Positions 62,366 through 64,000 of a stretch of DNA of 64,000 nt are shown here, one piece after another (the stretch's first letter is position 1; every line of letters begins with the position of its first letter). The notes below the pieces were generated by a model. That model saw only the letters and a list, made by a program, of their open reading frames with translations, did no database searches and was not told the origin of the DNA. Both the position numbers and the translations under genes were made by a program. Origin of the DNA: JBFLVU01 sp037444825 (GTDB lineage Bacteria > Acidobacteriota > UBA4820 > DSQY01); NCBI GenBank assembly GCA_037444825.1, contig JBBILR010000011.1, positions 23,955 through 87,954 of the forward strand, in the 5' to 3' direction.

Positions 62366-63016
62366 TCACCACTTGTAGCCGACGCCGATGCCGAAGATCC
62401 AGGGGTTGACGTCCACGCCGATGGTGTCGTAGGGCAGGCCCCAAATCTCTACGTGCGCGTCGGTGTTGATCCAGGCGTACTTGAGGTCGAAGTTCAGGAC
62501 CCAGTGGTTCTGGAAGTCCACGTCGAAGCCCGCCTGGGCGGCCAGCCCCAGGGAGTTGTCGAAGTCCACCCCCGTCACCCCGGCCGCGGCGAGGGCCGAA
62601 TCGAGGTGGAAGCTGTGGAATCGGGTGTAGTTGAGGCCCAGGCCGATGTAGGGATCGAACTGGCTGGGTGTCGTGAAATAGTAATTGCAGACCAGCGTCG
62701 GGGGCAGGACCCGCACGCTGCCCAGGTCGAAGGGGGCCAGGATGCCGCCGGAGAATCCCAGGTCATGGCGCGCGTCGGCCAGGACCAGTTCCAGGCCCCA
62801 GTTCTTGTGCCATTTGTAGACGATGTCCAGCTCCGGCACGGTGGCCGAGTCCACCGTCGCCTTGGATCCCGTCCCCAGCAGGTGGTCGCTGCTGTCGTTG
62901 GGGGCGATGTTGATGGCCCTCACCCGCACCATCCACCCCGTGTCCTGGGCCGCCGCGCACAGCGGGAGGGCCAGCAGGAAAAGCACCGCCAACCAGAAAA
63001 TGGCCTTTCTGCCCAT
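62366..63016 (-). CDS. OmpW-family outer membrane porin
   Basis: A 216-residue OmpW-type eight-stranded outer-membrane barrel: signal peptide (about 1-23), then alternating strands (GWMVRVRAINIAPNDSS, DIVYKWHKNWGLELVLADARHDL, LPPTLVCNYYFT, PYIGLGLNYTRFHSF, SLGLAAQAGFDVDF, WVLNFDLKYAWINTDAHV), ending in a C-terminal aromatic GIGVGYKW, as BAM substrates do. OmpW members bind small hydrophobic compounds; the substrate here is unknown. A TTGACA-bearing promoter lies about 35 bases before the ATG at 63016. Confidence 0.9.
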   Translation of the reverse strand: MGRKAIFWLAVLFLLALPLCAAAQDTGWMVRVRAINIAPNDSSDHLLGTGSKATVDSATVPELDIVYKWHKNWGLELVLADARHDLGFSGGILAPFDLGSVRVLPPTLVCNYYFTTPSQFDPYIGLGLNYTRFHSFHLDSALAAAGVTGVDFDNSLGLAAQAGFDVDFQNHWVLNFDLKYAWINTDAHVEIWGLPYDTIGVDVNPWIFGIGVGYKW

Positions 63017-63050
63017 GAACGCCTCCTTTCCTCACACCGTATCTGGGCCC

Positions 63051-63080
63051 ATCTTGGTCCCCCTCCCAGCCCCTTGTCAA
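63051..63080 (-). promoter_or_regulatory. Promoter candidate for the OmpW-like gene
   Basis: On the minus strand a perfect TTGACA and a poor CAAGAT are separated by 18 bases, upstream of the ATG at 63016, which has a GGAGG SD. Confidence 0.4.
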
Positions 63081-63089
63081 GCCCCCCGG

Positions 63090-63118
63090 TTGACGCCGCG
63101 CCCCCGGGGCGGTAGGGT
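63090..63118 (+). promoter_or_regulatory. Promoter candidate for the cyclic-nucleotide-binding gene
   Basis: TTGACG and TAGGGT separated by 17 bases, about 20 bases before the ATG at 63139. Confidence 0.4.
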
Positions 63119-63138
63119 GGTTTCTGTAAGGGGACGCC

Positions 63139-63582
63139 ATGGAACACGCCGCCGTACTCAAGAAGATGGAACTCTTTCGGGGCCTGGACAGCCTGGAACT
63201 GGTTCAAGTCTCCAAGCGGGTGCGCCACCTCAAGGTGCGGGCGGGGGAGACGGTGGTTCGGGAAGGAGAGCCCGGCGACTCCCTCTTCATCGTGAAGGCG
63301 GGGCGTTTCCGGGCCTCCACCGGCGCGGGGGCCTTCCCCCTGGCACTGGGCACCTTCGAGGAGGCGGACCTCTTCGGGGAACTGGTCCTGGTGGACGGGG
63401 GCCTCCGCTCCGCCACCGTGGAGGCCCTCTCCGACGGAGACCTGTTGGAACTCCGGCGGAAGGACTTCGAAGAACTCCTGGCCCACAGCACCGACCTCAA
63501 GGTGAAGCTCCTCCAGAACCTCGTGAAGGACCTCGCCGGGAAGCTCCGCCGGACCAACGACCAGCTCGCCAAGCTCCTCTGA
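63139..63582 (+). CDS. Cyclic nucleotide-binding domain protein
   Basis: A 147-residue single cNMP-binding domain. LELVQVSKRVRHLKVRAGETVVREGEPGDSLFIVKAGRF is the beta-barrel start, and the phosphate-binding-cassette region follows at about 75-95 (FEEADLFGELVLVDGGLRSATVEAL). The C-terminal helix (about 118-147) has no HTH, so it is not a CRP-type transcription factor by itself. The PBC lacks the usual Arg that contacts cyclic phosphate, so the domain may only mediate protein contacts. It diverges from the OmpW-like gene and precedes tRNA-Ser. Confidence 0.8.
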   Translation: MEHAAVLKKMELFRGLDSLELVQVSKRVRHLKVRAGETVVREGEPGDSLFIVKAGRFRASTGAGAFPLALGTFEEADLFGELVLVDGGLRSATVEALSDGDLLELRRKDFEELLAHSTDLKVKLLQNLVKDLAGKLRRTNDQLAKLL

Positions 63583-63646
63583 CGGGCCTTCTCGCCGCGG
63601 CCCTCGCGTTGACGAACGTGCAGGCCGCCGCTAGTGTAGGCGGTGC

Positions 63647-63734
63647 GGTGGGGTGGCCGAGAGGTCGAAGGCATCCGCCTTGAAAGCGGACGGCGGTCTC
63701 CCGCCCGGGGGTTCGAATCCCTCCCCCACCGCCA
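63647..63734 (+). tRNA. tRNA-Ser(TGA)
   Basis: A type II tRNA with encoded CCA (88 bases). The acceptor GGTGGGG pairs with CCCCACC, the anticodon stem TCCGC/GCGGA encloses CTTGAAA with anticodon TGA (63681-63683), a long variable arm (CGGTCTCCCG) follows, then the TTCGAAT T-loop. It reads UCA and, by wobble, other UCN serine codons. Confidence 0.97.
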
Positions 63735-63740
63735 AAACGC

Positions 63741-63772
63741 AAGGGGGGAGGGCTTCCGGCCCTCCCCCCTTT
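63741..63772 (+). terminator. Intrinsic terminator after tRNA-Ser
   Basis: A perfect 13-bp stem (63741-63753 with 63759-63771, loop TTCCG) ends in TTTG, seven bases after the tRNA CCA end. Confidence 0.75.
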
Positions 63773-63822
63773 GTGCTTCGCTCCCTTCGGTCGCTCCGCG
63801 GATCCCCCCACCCGGAGAGGTT

Positions 63823-63862
63823 GGCGCTCCAGCCGAAATGAATTCGGCTTCGCGCCTTTTTT
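63823..63862 (+). terminator. Second strong terminator-like hairpin
   Basis: GGCGC pairs with GCGCC (outer 5 bp) and AGCCGAA with TTCGGCT (inner 7 bp, loop ATGAA), followed immediately by six T (63857-63862). It is about 90 bases after tRNA-Ser with no recognisable gene between, so it may end an RNA of unknown nature or be a backup terminator. Confidence 0.7.
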
Positions 63863-64000
63863 CAGGATTCCCAGCCAGGTAAAGCCTTGGGAGGGATTCG
63901 AAGGGCGGGAGACCTCCCGGCGGCGGTTGCGAGGCCGCGACCGAGGAGGGAGCGGCCGCAGTTACGCCGCCGTGGAGGAGAGACCCGCCCCGGGAACCGT
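63863..64000. other. Unassigned 3' tail with an inverted partial match to tRNA-Ser
   Basis: No confident ORF is seen in the last 138 bases. On the minus strand 63889-63914 reproduces the tRNA-Ser variable-arm and T-arm sequence (GGTCTCCCGCCC then TTCGAATCCCTCCC) with five Gs missing. It could be a tRNA fragment, part of a gene extending past the window, or a remnant of an insertion. Confidence 0.4.

Noticed and set aside
63497..63811. An ORF on the minus strand covering tRNA-Ser (GGGGIRTPG-type peptide)
   Set aside because: The peptide motif is a well-known translation artefact of a tRNA-Ser gene, and the cloverleaf is complete.

Overview
This is a compact, GC-rich chromosomal segment from a Gram-negative (diderm) bacterium. 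Genes for lipid A synthesis (lpxB, an LpxL-type acyltransferase), an OmpW-like porin, a SurA/PpiD-type chaperone and signal-peptide proteins show the outer membrane. Housekeeping genes, two-component and c-di-GMP proteins, and several domain-of-unknown-function families suggest an Acidobacteriota or deltaproteobacterial/myxobacterial-type lineage. That placement is an inference from gene content, not from a marker phylogeny. A run of 100 Ns at 39086-39185 shows this is a scaffolded (probably metagenome-derived) assembly. No IS element, prophage, CRISPR array or integrase was seen. Gene density is very high, with many 1-4 base ATGA/GTGA overlaps, and no gene-free stretch exceeds 300 bases.

Layout. 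1-2.5 kb: the tail of a LEA-like protein, a TPR protein, a Roadblock-like protein and efp, ending at a bidirectional terminator. 2.6-11.5 kb (minus): a DUF1573 protein with its own promoter, then a tightly packed run nfeD > slipin > (mini-ORF) > GAF-GGDEF > DUF4388 > SPOR > xseB > ispA > tlyA > nadK. 11.6-15.9 kb (minus): pta > STAS > YigZ > CYTH > nucleotidyltransferase > glycosyltransferase. 16.0-19.2 kb (plus): guaB, prfB (with a programmed +1 frameshift) and a small membrane protein. 19.2-24.0 kb (minus): ppiD-like > beta-propeller > nagZ > receiver-GGDEF. 24.1-27.8 kb: lpxB (plus) converging on rpmB (minus), then a CMD-family protein, frr, ispD and ispF.

27.9-31.3 kb: a secreted protein diverges from a three-gene signalling operon: NtrC-type regulator, degenerate histidine-kinase-like protein, stand-alone receiver. 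31.4-36.5 kb (minus): maf, DUF4321, DUF3467, xseA, a DEAD-box helicase and a membrane protein. 36.6-41.2 kb (minus): arfB, a DASS transporter and a secreted zinc-metalloprotease-like protein with fibronectin III repeats, interrupted by the assembly gap. 41.3-49.9 kb (mostly plus): a V4R-like sensor, isoaspartyl peptidase, tRNA-Pro, a zinc-binding mini-protein, hemB, tmk, an LpxL-type acyltransferase, a lipoprotein hydrolase, a YchF-type GTPase, a thioesterase and a membrane-anchored peptidase. 49.9-53.7 kb (minus): a DUF4190/pilin-like protein, a lipid kinase and the bifunctional ppGpp enzyme Rel. 53.8-57.0 kb (plus): a very unusual chemoreceptor/solute-binding-protein fusion. 57.0-64.0 kb: a DUF6982-like protein, an ACT/PFL pair, a secreted protein, RidA, lepA, an OmpW-like porin, a cyclic-nucleotide-binding protein and tRNA-Ser.

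The most interesting loci are: (i) the 1,060-residue protein at 53.8-57.0 kb, where a methyl-accepting signalling coil is followed, with no further membrane segment, by a complete SBP_bac_5 peptide-binding-protein domain, so a normally periplasmic module is predicted to be cytoplasmic; (ii) the receiver / ChpT-like / receiver operon at 28.9-31.3 kb; (iii) the classical prfB frameshift; and (iv) several structured or regulatory intergenic stretches.
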